A DNA stretch of 64,000 nucleotides from Variovorax saccharolyticus (GCF_030316765.1 NZ_JASZYT010000002.1:1-64000); one strand, 5' to 3'; positions 38,969 through 47,968 are shown, counted from the stretch's first letter. The notes: generated from the sequence alone by a model not told the origin. Numbers and translations: made by a program.

Positions 38969-39538
38969 AAACCCAAGGACGAAGAAAAGCTCCGCGCCAT
39001 CGCCGAGGCCACCTTCACGCTGGTCGAGCAGACCGGCCTGAGCGGCCTCACCATGGCGGCCATCGCGCGCGAGGCGGGTCTGGCCACGGGCACGCTCTAC
39101 GTCTACTTCAAGTCGAAGGAAGAGCTGATGGTCGCGCTCTACGAGCAGGCCAAGACCTCGACCACCGCCAGTCTCATGCACGGCGACGACCCCAGGGCGC
39201 CGTTCCGCAGCCGCTTCCAGCACATGTGGATGAACTGGCTCGAGCACCGCCTCACGCACTATGCGCAGGTCGTGTTCCTCGAGCAGTACTACAACTCGCC
39301 CTGGTTCAGCGAAGAGAGCCGCAACCTCTCGGCCCGGCTGATCAAGGGCTGGATCGACCTGATCGAGAGCGCCAAGGCGCAGCAGATACTGAAAGACGTG
39401 CCCACCGTGCTGCTCATCAACAGCTTCGGCGGCTCGGTGCGCGAGACCGCCAACGCGCTGCGCTCCGGTGCGCTCGAGCGCACCGACGCCAACCTGGCGA
39501 TGGCCTTCGGCCTCTGCTGGGACGGCATCAAAGCCTGA
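38966..39538 (+). CDS. TetR/AcrR-family transcriptional regulator
   Basis: The 190-residue product has an N-terminal TetR HTH (about residues 10-55; LSGLTMAAIAREAGLATGTLYVYFKSKEEL pattern) and a helical ligand domain. It begins with GTG. The two-subunit molybdenum hydroxylase starts 76 bp downstream on the same strand, and both promoters carry a similar 16-bp box. Repression of the hydroxylase and of itself is the likely role; the ligand is unknown. Confidence 0.88.
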   Translation: MKPKDEEKLRAIAEATFTLVEQTGLSGLTMAAIAREAGLATGTLYVYFKSKEELMVALYEQAKTSTTASLMHGDDPRAPFRSRFQHMWMNWLEHRLTHYAQVVFLEQYYNSPWFSEESRNLSARLIKGWIDLIESAKAQQILKDVPTVLLINSFGGSVRETANALRSGALERTDANLAMAFGLCWDGIKA

Positions 39539-39575
39539 AACCCCTTGACCTCCCCAAGCCACAGGCCTATTGTTT

Positions 39576-39594
39576 AGCCGAATTTTTGTTCACC
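39576..39594. promoter_or_regulatory. Candidate TetR operator, copy 2
   Basis: CGAATTTTTGTTCACC (39579-39594) differs from the box before the TetR gene at two of 16 positions. It lies 20 bp before the ATG of the iron-sulfur subunit gene and overlaps its probable promoter and leader. The shared box links the regulator to this operon. Confidence 0.6.
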
Positions 39595-39614
39595 CAAAAG
39601 AAGGGAACCCCACC

Positions 39615-40088
39615 ATGACCACGCTCCACATCAACGGCAAGGACCGCCAGGTCGACGCCGACCCTTCCACCCCCATCCTCTGGGCCCTGCGCGACACGCT
39701 GGGCATGACCGGCACCAAGTTCGGCTGCGGCGCGGCGCTGTGCGGCGCCTGCACGGTGCATCTCAACGGCCAGCCGATCCGCTCGTGCGTGACGCCGATC
39801 TCGGCCGCGGCGGGCCAGAAGATCACGACCATCGAAGCCGTCACCGACGGCGGCGACAAGGTCGGCAAGGCGGTGCACGCGGCCTGGGTCAAGCATGACG
39901 TGGCGCAGTGCGGCTACTGCCAGAGCGGCCAGATCATGTCGGCCACCGCCTTCCTGAAGTCGATGCCGGCCGGCAAGCTGCCCAGCGAGGCCGACATCGA
40001 TTCGGCGATGGCCGGCAACATCTGCCGCTGCGGCACCTACGCGCGCATCCGTGCCGCGGTCGCCGACGCCGCCAAGACGCTGGCTTGA
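39615..40088 (+). CDS. Molybdenum hydroxylase, 2Fe-2S subunit
   Basis: The 157-residue product has a plant-type ferredoxin domain (FGCGAALCGACTVHLNG) and the second [2Fe-2S] domain (QCGYCQSGQIM and ICRCGTY). It passes electrons from the molybdenum subunit in xanthine-dehydrogenase-family enzymes of the isoquinoline 1-oxidoreductase (IorA) type. The ATG at 39615 follows AAGGGA. The catalytic subunit starts 20 bp downstream. Confidence 0.92.
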   Translation: MTTLHINGKDRQVDADPSTPILWALRDTLGMTGTKFGCGAALCGACTVHLNGQPIRSCVTPISAAAGQKITTIEAVTDGGDKVGKAVHAAWVKHDVAQCGYCQSGQIMSATAFLKSMPAGKLPSEADIDSAMAGNICRCGTYARIRAAVADAAKTLA

Positions 40089-40108
40089 AGAACAAGGGGA
40101 TCACCACC

Positions 40109-42379
40109 ATGAACTTCGACCAAGCTACCTTCGAACTGCCCGCCAACCTTCGCGCGCTGCTGACCACGCGCGATGACGACAACGCCGAACCCCAGGGCCT
40201 TCCGCGCCGCAGCTTCCTCAAGCTCACGGCGGCGGGCGGCTTCGCGCTCGGCGTCTTCCCGGCGGCCGTGCTGGCGCAGGACAACAGCAAGAACGCCGCC
40301 GCAGCCGCATCGGCCAAGCCCGCAGGCCTGAAGCCGCTGCAGCAGCCGGCCGCCTTCGTGCGCATCGACCGCGACGGCACCACCACCATCACCATCAACC
40401 GGCTCGACTTCGGGCAGGGCGTGCAGACCGGCCTGCCGATGATCCTGGCCGAAGAACTCGACGCCGACTGGGCCAAGGTCAAGAGCGTGCACGGCAGCAA
40501 CGACCCGGCCTACGTCGACCCCGCCTTCGGCATGCACATCACGGGCGGCTCGGGCTCGATCAAGAACTCGTACACGCAGTACCGCGAACTCGGCGCCCGC
40601 ACCCGCGCCATGCTGGTCGGCGCGGCGGCGGCCCAATGGAAGGTCGATGCCGCGACCCTGCAGACGCGCGACGGCTTCGTCATCGGCCCCGGCGGCAAGA
40701 AGCTGGGCTACGGCGAACTGGCCGCAGCGGCGATGAAGCTGCCCGTGCCCGAGACGGTCAAGCTCAAGGACCCGAAGGACTTCCGTCTCATCGGCAAGCC
40801 CACCGGCCAGCTCGATGCAGAGGCCAAGTCCAGCGGCCAGCAGAGCTACGGCATCGACATGAAGCTGCCCGGCATGCTGACCGCCGTGGTGGCGCATCCG
40901 CCGGTGTTCGGCGCCAAGGTCAAGTCGGTCGACGACAAGGCCGCGAAGGCGATCAAGGGCGTCAAGGCCGTGCTGCGCGTGCCGCTCGACCGCGGCGCCG
41001 AAGGCGTGGCCGTGATCGCCACCGGCTACTGGCCCGCCAAGCAGGCCCGCGATGCGCTCAAGATCGAATGGGACGCGAGCGCCGTCGAGAAGGTCGACAG
41101 CGACAAGCAGCTGGTGCAGTTCCGCGAGCTCGCCACCAAGCCCGGCGCGCGCAAGTACGACGCCGACGTCTCGAAGATCGCCAGCGCGCCGCACAAGATC
41201 AACGCCGAATTCGTCTTCCCCTACCTCGCGCATGCGCCGATGGAGCCGCTCAACTGCACCGTGAGCCTGTCGGGCGGCAAGGCCGAGGTGTGGACCGGCA
41301 CGCAGATGCCGGGCATCGACGGCATGGCGGCCGCCAAGGTGCTGGGCGTGCCGCCCGAGAACGTCAAGGTCAACGTGCAGATGGCGGGCGGCGGCTTCGG
41401 CCGTCGCGGCTTGCTGACCAGCGACTTCGTGGTCGAGGCCTGCGGTGTGGTCAAGGCCGCGCAGGCGGCGGGCATCAAGGCGCCGATCCGCACCTTGTGG
41501 AGCCGCGAGGACGACATCAAGGGCGGCTACTACCGCCCGATGCACCTGCACACCGCCAAGATCGGCTTCGACGCCCAGGGCAATGTCACGGGCTGGGACC
41601 ACGTCATCGTCGGCCAGTCGCTGCTGATGGGCAGCATGTTCGAGCCGATGATGGTCAAGGACGGCATCGACGCCACCGCGGTCGAAGGCATGAAGGAGCC
41701 GTACGCGCTGCCGATGCGGCTCACGGTGCACCACCCCAAGCTCAACGTGCCGGTGCTGTGGTGGCGCAGCGTGGGCTCGACCCACACGGCCTTCGTCATG
41801 GAGACGCTGCTCGACGAGATCGCGCGCACCACCAGGCAGGACCCGGTCGCGTACCGCATGAAGCTCATCGGCGACAAGCACCCGCGCCACAAGGCGGCGC
41901 TGCAGCTGGCGGTCGACAAGTCCGGCTACGGAAAGAAGAAGCTCGAAGCCGGCCGGGCCTGGGGCGTGGCGGTGCACGAGTCTTTCGACTCGGTGGTGGC
42001 CTATGTGGTCGAAGCCTCGGTGAAGGACGGCACGCCCACATTGCACCAAGTGACGGCGGGCGTGCACTGCAACCTGGTGGTCAACCCGAAGAGCGTCGAG
42101 GCGCAGGTGCAGGGCGGCGCGGTGATGGCGCTGTCGATGTGCCTGCCGGGCGCGGCGATCACCTTGAAGGACGGCGTGGTGCAGCAGAGCAACTTCGGCG
42201 ACTTCGTGGTGCCGCGGATGACGGACATGCCGCAGATTGCGGTGTTCACTGTGCCGAGTGCGGATGCGCCTACGGGGATGGGCGAGCCGGGCTTGCCGCC
42301 GCTGGCGCCGGCGTTTGCGAATGCGGTGGCGGCGATCACGGGCAAGCCGGTGCGGGAGCTGCCTTTCAAGCTGGCTTGA
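40109..42379 (+). CDS. Molybdenum hydroxylase, molybdopterin-binding catalytic subunit (exported)
   Basis: The 756-residue product has a twin-arginine signal (PRRSFLKLTAAGGFALG at about residues 31-47), so the enzyme is folded before export to the periplasm. The IorB/CoxL-type cofactor regions are GQGVQTGLPMILAEEL, GGGFGRRG and the C-terminal GMGEPGLPPLAPAFANAV with the catalytic glutamate. Such enzymes hydroxylate N-heterocycles or oxidise aldehydes. The usual third gene, a cytochrome c, is absent. Substrate unknown. Confidence 0.9.
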   Translation: MNFDQATFELPANLRALLTTRDDDNAEPQGLPRRSFLKLTAAGGFALGVFPAAVLAQDNSKNAAAAASAKPAGLKPLQQPAAFVRIDRDGTTTITINRLDFGQGVQTGLPMILAEELDADWAKVKSVHGSNDPAYVDPAFGMHITGGSGSIKNSYTQYRELGARTRAMLVGAAAAQWKVDAATLQTRDGFVIGPGGKKLGYGELAAAAMKLPVPETVKLKDPKDFRLIGKPTGQLDAEAKSSGQQSYGIDMKLPGMLTAVVAHPPVFGAKVKSVDDKAAKAIKGVKAVLRVPLDRGAEGVAVIATGYWPAKQARDALKIEWDASAVEKVDSDKQLVQFRELATKPGARKYDADVSKIASAPHKINAEFVFPYLAHAPMEPLNCTVSLSGGKAEVWTGTQMPGIDGMAAAKVLGVPPENVKVNVQMAGGGFGRRGLLTSDFVVEACGVVKAAQAAGIKAPIRTLWSREDDIKGGYYRPMHLHTAKIGFDAQGNVTGWDHVIVGQSLLMGSMFEPMMVKDGIDATAVEGMKEPYALPMRLTVHHPKLNVPVLWWRSVGSTHTAFVMETLLDEIARTTRQDPVAYRMKLIGDKHPRHKAALQLAVDKSGYGKKKLEAGRAWGVAVHESFDSVVAYVVEASVKDGTPTLHQVTAGVHCNLVVNPKSVEAQVQGGAVMALSMCLPGAAITLKDGVVQQSNFGDFVVPRMTDMPQIAVFTVPSADAPTGMGEPGLPPLAPAFANAVAAITGKPVRELPFKLA

Positions 42380-42438
42380 GGGGGCAGACAGGTGAGCCTT
42401 GCGCTGTCGGGAGCGCAAGGCTTGCGTGGCGATGAACC

Positions 42439-42463
42439 AATGTAATGACGTTGACATTACATT
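42439..42463. promoter_or_regulatory. Inverted repeat before the TacAT-type pair, likely autoregulatory operator
   Basis: AATGTAATG (42439-42447) and CATTACATT (42455-42463) are perfect 9-bp arms around a 7-bp spacer. An extended -10-like TGGTATCCT lies just downstream at 42466-42474, so bound protein would cover the promoter. Type II antitoxins of this class repress their own genes from such sites. Confidence 0.65.
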
Positions 42464-42499
42464 TTTGGTATCCTGCCTGGAACTGCAGGAAGCAAGCTC

Positions 42500-43278
<779 letters not shown>

Positions 43279-43287
43279 GGAGCAGCA

Positions 43288-44373
43288 GTGATCGGGCCTG
43301 TGCGCAGATCCCTGGCAACTTTCTGCGCGGTGGCGCTGGCCACGCTGTGCGCCATCGCGATGCCGGCCGGCGCGCCACTTGCCGAGCCGGTTCGCATCGA
43401 CCCGGTGGCCGCGGGCTGGAACGCTGCGGCGCTAGACGCGCTGATCGACTATGTCGCCCGCCAGAAATCGACCGGCCTGGTCATCATTCAGGACGACAAA
43501 CTCATCGCCGAGAAACTCTGGCCGCCGGCCGCGGATGCCAGGGGATTCCGCGCCGCCTTCGTGCACGGCACAGCGGCGGACGGCGCAACGCTGGAGGACG
43601 TCGCCTCGCAGCAGAAGAGCTTCGTCGCGATCCTCGCCGGGATCGCGGTCGACAAGGGGTTGCTGGATGTGTCGCGGCCGGTGACGTCGTACATCGGCGC
43701 TGGCTGGTCGAAGGCCACGCCGCAGCAGGAGGCCGCGATTGCCGTGCGCAACCTGATGGAGATGAATTCGGGGTTGAAGGAAGACCTGAGCTTCGACGCG
43801 GCGCCGGACACCAAGTTCTTCTACAACACGCCGGCCTATGCGGTGATGAAGGCGGTGCTGGAAGCGGCGGCCAATCTGCCGCTGGCCGAGATCACGCAAG
43901 CATGGCTCGCGCGCCCAGCCGGAATGAATGACACGGCCTGGCGCAAGCGGCCAGCGCTGATGGCGGATGTCGGCAACCCGACTGGCCTGGTCACGACGCC
44001 GGGGGACATCGCCCGCATGGGGCAGGTCGTGTTGAATGGGGGAGTGACCGATGTGGGCGTGCGCGTGATCTCCAAGGCGCAGCTCGATGCGCTCTTCGTG
44101 CGGACAAAGACGAATCCGTCCTATGGGCGGCTGTGGTGGCTCAACGGTGGCGCTGAGACCGTGGGTGCGGGCGCCAATGCGCGGCGCCGGCCCGGTCCGT
44201 TGGTCGCGGCCGCGCCGGCTGACATGGTGGCCGCGATGGGGGCGCTGGACCGCAGGCTGTTCGTCGTGCCGAGCCGCAAGCTTGTTGTCGTGCGCACGGG
44301 GCAGGCGGCGGTGGATCGGGACTTCGATGAGCAGCTTTGGCGGCTGCTGGTTCGGGCGATGCCTGGGAGTTAA
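43288..44373 (+). CDS. Exported serine hydrolase, beta-lactamase/PBP-like
   Basis: The 361-residue product has a signal peptide (about residues 1-32). The active-site SxxK is SQQK (Ser107, Lys110), followed by a FYNTPAY tyrosine motif near 178. These features fit the class C beta-lactamase/esterase superfamily (Pfam Beta-lactamase). It may be an esterase or peptidase; resistance cannot be inferred. GTG at 43288 follows GGGAG. It is 9 bp after the toxin gene but need not be related. Confidence 0.82.
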   Translation: MIGPVRRSLATFCAVALATLCAIAMPAGAPLAEPVRIDPVAAGWNAAALDALIDYVARQKSTGLVIIQDDKLIAEKLWPPAADARGFRAAFVHGTAADGATLEDVASQQKSFVAILAGIAVDKGLLDVSRPVTSYIGAGWSKATPQQEAAIAVRNLMEMNSGLKEDLSFDAAPDTKFFYNTPAYAVMKAVLEAAANLPLAEITQAWLARPAGMNDTAWRKRPALMADVGNPTGLVTTPGDIARMGQVVLNGGVTDVGVRVISKAQLDALFVRTKTNPSYGRLWWLNGGAETVGAGANARRRPGPLVAAAPADMVAAMGALDRRLFVVPSRKLVVVRTGQAAVDRDFDEQLWRLLVRAMPGS

Positions 44374-44493
44374 TGAGGGAAGGTGGGCGCGGAAGATTCG
44401 GGCGAAAGTTCGGATCTAGTCGATGCTTGAATGCGTGCATCTGCGGCAAGAGCGTCGGCATACTGCGCGAGTCGCGTCGGCAACGGCGTGATC

Positions 44494-44647
44494 GGGTTTG
44501 GAAGCCCGAAGTTTTCACTACGGCTGAAGCCGCAGTTGTCTTTTAGGCCTGCGGCTTCTTCGCTCGCGCTGCTTTTTTGGCGGCTCGGGCGGGAGGGCGC
44601 AAGCCCTGCCGGTTTATCGCCGTAGTGAAAGCCCGGTCTTCCAACCC
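44494..44647. repeat. Nested inverted-repeat element (MITE- or structured-RNA-like)
   Basis: Three layers of inverted repeat are visible. Outer: GGGTTTGGAAG (44494-44504) with CTTCCAACCC (44638-44647), one bulge. Middle: TTTCACTACGGC (44513-44524) with GCCGTAGTGAAA (44619-44630), 12 bp perfect. Inner: GAAGCCGCAG (44526-44535) with CTGCGGCTTC (44549-44558), 10 bp perfect. A fourth imperfect stem lies at 44591-44610. No target-site duplication is evident. It could be a small mobile repeat or a folded RNA; it fills the 339-bp gap between genes. Confidence 0.7.
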
Positions 44648-44695
44648 GCTCGAGCCGCCGCCTCCTCCTTCGAGCGGGCGCGGTTGCATAACCGC
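44645..44695 (+). promoter_or_regulatory. Two hairpins in the leader of the first paralogous gene
   Basis: CCCGCTCGA (44645-44653) pairs with TCGAGCGGG (44670-44678), 9 bp perfect, and GCGGTT (44680-44685) pairs with AACCGC (44690-44695) around GCAT. The second hairpin ends 5 nt before the ribosome site GGGAG. They could regulate access to it. Confidence 0.5.
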
Positions 44696-44712
44696 AAGTA
44701 GGGAGACAAGAA

Positions 44713-45069
44713 ATGGCTAAGACCGTTCGCACGGCGGAGACGACATCCGCCAAATCAAAAACCACCAAGCGCAAGGTCGCAGGTGACGACCCGGCAACAA
44801 GCGCCGAAACCAAGAAGCAAGCAAGGAACAAGGCAATCAGCTCGGCGGCGCTGCTCGTCGAGGACGAGTTCAACAACTTGCGCTGGGCGCAAGGCGCCTA
44901 CGGCTGCGTACATACCTTCCTAAAGCCACTCGACATGATGAACGTCGAGGAGTATCTCGGCGAGCCCCGGGAGCTGACGGCCTTGATGGAGTTGATCAAT
45001 GCCGAGATGGGCCGGCGCATCCGCACGTTGGAAAAGGCGATTCACGCGGCGCGGAAGTTGATTCACTGA
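44713..45069 (+). CDS. Small basic-tailed protein, paralogue 1
   Basis: The 118-residue product has a Lys/Ala/Thr-rich disordered N-terminus (residues 1-40) like histone-H1-type tails, then a helical domain (about 45-118) with VEDEFNNL, CVHTFLKPLD and LMELINAEMGRRI. GGGAG precedes the ATG. It shares N-terminal MAK, domain order and scattered identity with the next gene, so the two are a tandem duplication. No family is assigned; the helical part loosely recalls short DUF proteins of Burkholderiales. Nucleic-acid binding is a guess from charge. Confidence 0.7.
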   Translation: MAKTVRTAETTSAKSKTTKRKVAGDDPATSAETKKQARNKAISSAALLVEDEFNNLRWAQGAYGCVHTFLKPLDMMNVEEYLGEPRELTALMELINAEMGRRIRTLEKAIHAARKLIH

Positions 45070-45088
45070 CATGTGGTGAGGCTTGAGC

Positions 45089-45119
45089 GCTTCATGCGAC
45101 CACCTCGGCCGCATGAAGC
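45089..45119 (+). promoter_or_regulatory. Hairpin in the leader of the second paralogous gene
   Basis: GCTTCATGCG (45089-45098) and CGCATGAAGC (45110-45119) form a perfect 10-bp stem with an 11-nt loop. Just after it, 45121-45142 matches 44639-44660 in the first leader at 20 of 22 positions. The leader was therefore duplicated with the gene. Confidence 0.5.
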
Positions 45120-45202
45120 CTTCGAACCCGTTCGAGCCGCCGTGTCCGTCTGATCGCGGATCGGCGGGTGAGGCAAGTTGCATTCACTGGGAGGCCGAAA
45201 AA

Positions 45203-45610
45203 ATGGCTAAGTCTGCTCGCGCAATTGCGCAATCCACAAAAGTCTCGAAGTCCGTCAAGCCCGCAACGGTCGCTGCGAAGCGGCCTCGTGTGCCAGTCGC
45301 CAAGAAGGCAGCGCCAACGGCGCCACCGCCTTCAGACCCGAACGAGTCGGCACTCGCGCATTTCTCGGACGTCGAGGACGCGTTCTACAACCTCGTCGAA
45401 TCACACCGGGCGTACGAATGCCTGGAGAGCTTTCTGTCGCCTCGCTTCCCTCCGTTGGAAGGCGTGGAGGAGTTTCACATCGAGCCGGATGAACTGCGGG
45501 GGCTGGTGACTGTGCTCAATGCGGATATGACGCGGCAGATCCAGGCGGTGAGGGGGACGCTCAGAGGGGTGAGGGAGAGGATGAAGGTGGGGACATCGGT
45601 CGCAATGTGA
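45203..45610 (+). CDS. Small basic-tailed protein, paralogue 2
   Basis: The 135-residue product has a Lys/Ala/Pro-rich N-terminus (about residues 1-50) and a helical domain with VEDAFYNLVESHRAYECLES and LVTVLNADMTRQIQAVR that lines up with paralogue 1. GGGAGG precedes the ATG at 45203. The tail is longer and richer in proline than in paralogue 1. Function unknown. Confidence 0.7.
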   Translation: MAKSARAIAQSTKVSKSVKPATVAAKRPRVPVAKKAAPTAPPPSDPNESALAHFSDVEDAFYNLVESHRAYECLESFLSPRFPPLEGVEEFHIEPDELRGLVTVLNADMTRQIQAVRGTLRGVRERMKVGTSVAM

Positions 45611-45745
45611 GGTGGGCGGGGCTGCGGCGGGCTGCGATGTCTGCTGCAGACTGATCTCGGACGTTCAAGGTCGCGCTGCCGAACGTCTGTTTCACAAGCA
45701 AATGCAGACTCTAGGAATTCCAGGTCACTTCGCCTTTGCCATCCA

Positions 45746-46042
45746 TCAACGCCGACGCGCGATTGAGAACCCGTCAATTAACAGTTCGTTGGGGAATACG
45801 GCGTGGAGCCACTCTTTGCGAACGTAGCCTGAAGGTGTCGGTCCATCTCCGGCATCCGTCAGGCTTTCCTCTGACTCTCGCCCAAGTACCAACGCGTACC
45901 TCTCCCGTGATCCTCCATTTCTATCAATGCGATAACAGCAGATTGCGTCGAGGAACGAGGCGGTCGCTATGCGGCTGGAGACGAGTATTGCCTCTGCACG
46001 CTCGAGAATTGGGCTGTCATCCCCAGTGCTCGATCGAGCGCC
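45746..46042 (-). pseudogene. Possible 5'-truncated gene remnant on the minus strand
   Basis: A leftward frame stays open and ends at TGA (45746-45748). It reads like protein, with RYALVLGRESEESL and RKEWLHAVFPNELLIDGF, but has no convincing start codon and runs into the TetR fragment at its 5' side. Its third-position G+C is near 60 percent, below the surrounding genes. It is probably a broken gene; the family is unknown. The rest of 45611-45745 holds nothing I recognise. Confidence 0.35.
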
Positions 46043-46044
46043 GT

Positions 46045-46314
46045 GTGTCTCCGCAGGCGGTCTACAACCGCTCCTACCAGCACAACGTGAATCTGTTCCA
46101 GAAGGCGCTGGCGAGTGCGGTCGACTGGCCAGCGGGGCTGGACGACGCGCGGCTGGCCTTCAACGCCTACACCATCGTGGATTCGCTCGTGAAGCAGACG
46201 CTGCTGGTGAATTCCGCCTTGCCCAGCGCGAACACCGTGGTCGACGACATCCTGCTGGCGCTCGATGGCTATCTGCTCGGCGCGCTCGGGCGGGGCAGCG
46301 TGCAGCAAAGCTGA
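46045..46314 (+). pseudogene. C-terminal fragment of a regulator, probably TetR family
   Basis: Eighty-nine codons from a GTG read YNRSYQHNVNLFQKAL, DDARLAFNAYTIVDSLVKQT and VVDDILLALDGYLLG, which resembles the ligand-binding helices of a TetR-type regulator. The DNA-binding part is missing and the upstream sequence is unrelated and less G+C-rich. The junction is near 46045. TetR assignment is tentative. Confidence 0.45.
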
Positions 46315-46438
46315 ACATGCGCCCCGGATCCGGTGGCTCCGGGGCCCTGCGCCCTGTGGAGCGGCGGCTGCCTCGGATGTGAACACTGCAGTCACCGGAT
46401 CTCTCCACAATGCCCGCTGTTCATTTGCAAAGGCATTG

Positions 46439-47938
46439 ATGGCTACGTTCGCTTCACCCCGCCCCGTTCGAGGATTTCGAGGATTGTTTTTCGGCTTGAC
46501 AGTGGCTGCGCTGGCTGCGGGCTGCGCGGTCAAGACCGAACCCGCCGCCCCGGCCGCCCGGCCGGACAGCGCCCAGGGGATCGGCGCTCCGGGGATTGAG
46601 GAGACACGCAAGATCGCCCAGGAGGCGTATGTGTATGCCTTCCCGATGATCGCCGGCTACAAGGCGATGTACCAGTACAACATCGACAAGAGCTCTTCCC
46701 AGTACAAGGCGCCCTTCAACACGATCAACAACGAGGCGAGTGTCTTCACCTACAAGGACACGGCCATCGTCACGCCCAACAGCGACACGCCGTACTCGAT
46801 GGTCATGCTCGACCTGCGCGCCGAGCCGATGGTGCTGTGCGTGCCCGCGGTCGACAAGAAGCGCTACTACTCTGTGCAGCTCGCCGACATGTACACGCAC
46901 AACGTCGGCTTCATCGGCAGCCGCGCGACCGGCAGCGCAGCGGGCTGCTTCATGGTGACGGGCCCGTCGTGGAAGGGCGCGACGCCGGCCGGCATCCGGA
47001 AGGTGTTTGCGTCCGAGACGCAGTTCATGCTCGCGCTCTACCGCACCCAGCTGTTCGATCCGAAGGACATGCCCAACGTCAGGAAGGTGCAGGCGGGCTA
47101 CAAGGTCCAGGCCTTGTCGGCCTTCCTCAAGCAGACCCCGCCACCGGCGGCCCCGGACATCCGGTTCCCGGCCTGGCGCAACGATGCGCTCACGACCGGC
47201 TTCGCGAGCTATCTCGACTTCCTGATGCAGTTCACGCCCGAGGTGCCGGTGGAAAAGGAGCTGCGCGCGCGCTTCGCGAGCATCGGCATCGGCCCGGGCA
47301 AGAACTTCGACTTCAGCCAGCTCGACGAAGAACACAAGGCAGCGGTCGGCCAGGGCATCAAGGACGGCTTCGCGCAGATCGACAAGATGTCCAACGGCGT
47401 CGGCCACAACGTCAACGGCTGGATGGTCGGCTCGGCCCAGGGCAATCGCGCCTTCTACAACGGCAACTACGTGCTGCGCGCCGCGGCTGCCAAGATCGGC
47501 ATCTATGGCAACGATGCGGTCGAGGCGACCTATCCGGTGGCCCTGACCGACGACCGCGGCCAGCCGCTGGACGGCAGCAAGGCCAACTACACGATCACCT
47601 TCGCCGCCGACCGGATGCCGCCCGTCAACTCGTTCTGGTCCGTCACGATGTACGACGGCAAGACCCAGTTGCTGATCGAGAACCCGATCAACCGCTATCT
47701 GATCAATTCGCCGATGCTGCGGAACATGAAGAAGAACGCGGACGGTTCGGTCACGCTGTACCTGCAGCACGATTCGCCCGGCAAGGTCAGGGAAGCGAAC
47801 TGGCTGCCGGCGCCTGATGGTCCCATCTACGCCGTCATGCGGCTCTACTGGCCGAAGGAGACGCCGCCCTCGATCCTGCCGGCAGGGAGCGGGACCTGGA
47901 AGCCGCCCGCGATCGTGTCGGCGGCAAGGGCGGGGTGA
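46439..47938 (+). CDS. DUF1254/DUF1214 lipoprotein
   Basis: The 499-residue product has a lipobox (ALAAGC, Cys29) and the two domains of this family: DUF1254 (about 60-190; YVYAFPMIAGYKAMYQYN, VTPNSDTPYSMVMLDLRAEP) and DUF1214 (about 370-490; NYTITFAADRMPPVNSFWSVTMYD). These envelope proteins are widespread with unknown activity. AAAGG precedes the ATG at 46439. It stands alone between the decayed segment and the cold-shock fusion gene. Confidence 0.88.
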   Translation: MATFASPRPVRGFRGLFFGLTVAALAAGCAVKTEPAAPAARPDSAQGIGAPGIEETRKIAQEAYVYAFPMIAGYKAMYQYNIDKSSSQYKAPFNTINNEASVFTYKDTAIVTPNSDTPYSMVMLDLRAEPMVLCVPAVDKKRYYSVQLADMYTHNVGFIGSRATGSAAGCFMVTGPSWKGATPAGIRKVFASETQFMLALYRTQLFDPKDMPNVRKVQAGYKVQALSAFLKQTPPPAAPDIRFPAWRNDALTTGFASYLDFLMQFTPEVPVEKELRARFASIGIGPGKNFDFSQLDEEHKAAVGQGIKDGFAQIDKMSNGVGHNVNGWMVGSAQGNRAFYNGNYVLRAAAAKIGIYGNDAVEATYPVALTDDRGQPLDGSKANYTITFAADRMPPVNSFWSVTMYDGKTQLLIENPINRYLINSPMLRNMKKNADGSVTLYLQHDSPGKVREANWLPAPDGPIYAVMRLYWPKETPPSILPAGSGTWKPPAIVSAARAG

Positions 47939-47968
47939 GTTCCTGGGCTGAGATGGAGGGGCCGGCGA

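Noticed and set aside
43288..44373. Serine hydrolase as a true beta-lactamase resistance gene
   Set aside because: Only the SxxK and tyrosine motifs are recognisable; sequence does not support an AmpC-type enzyme.
44494..44712. Retron-type non-coding RNA
   Set aside because: Nested stems resemble one, but no reverse transcriptase gene is nearby.
44494..45203. Integron attC sites and gene cassettes in the paralogue region
   Set aside because: No GTTRRRY/RYYYAAC core pair flanks the genes and no integrase gene is present.
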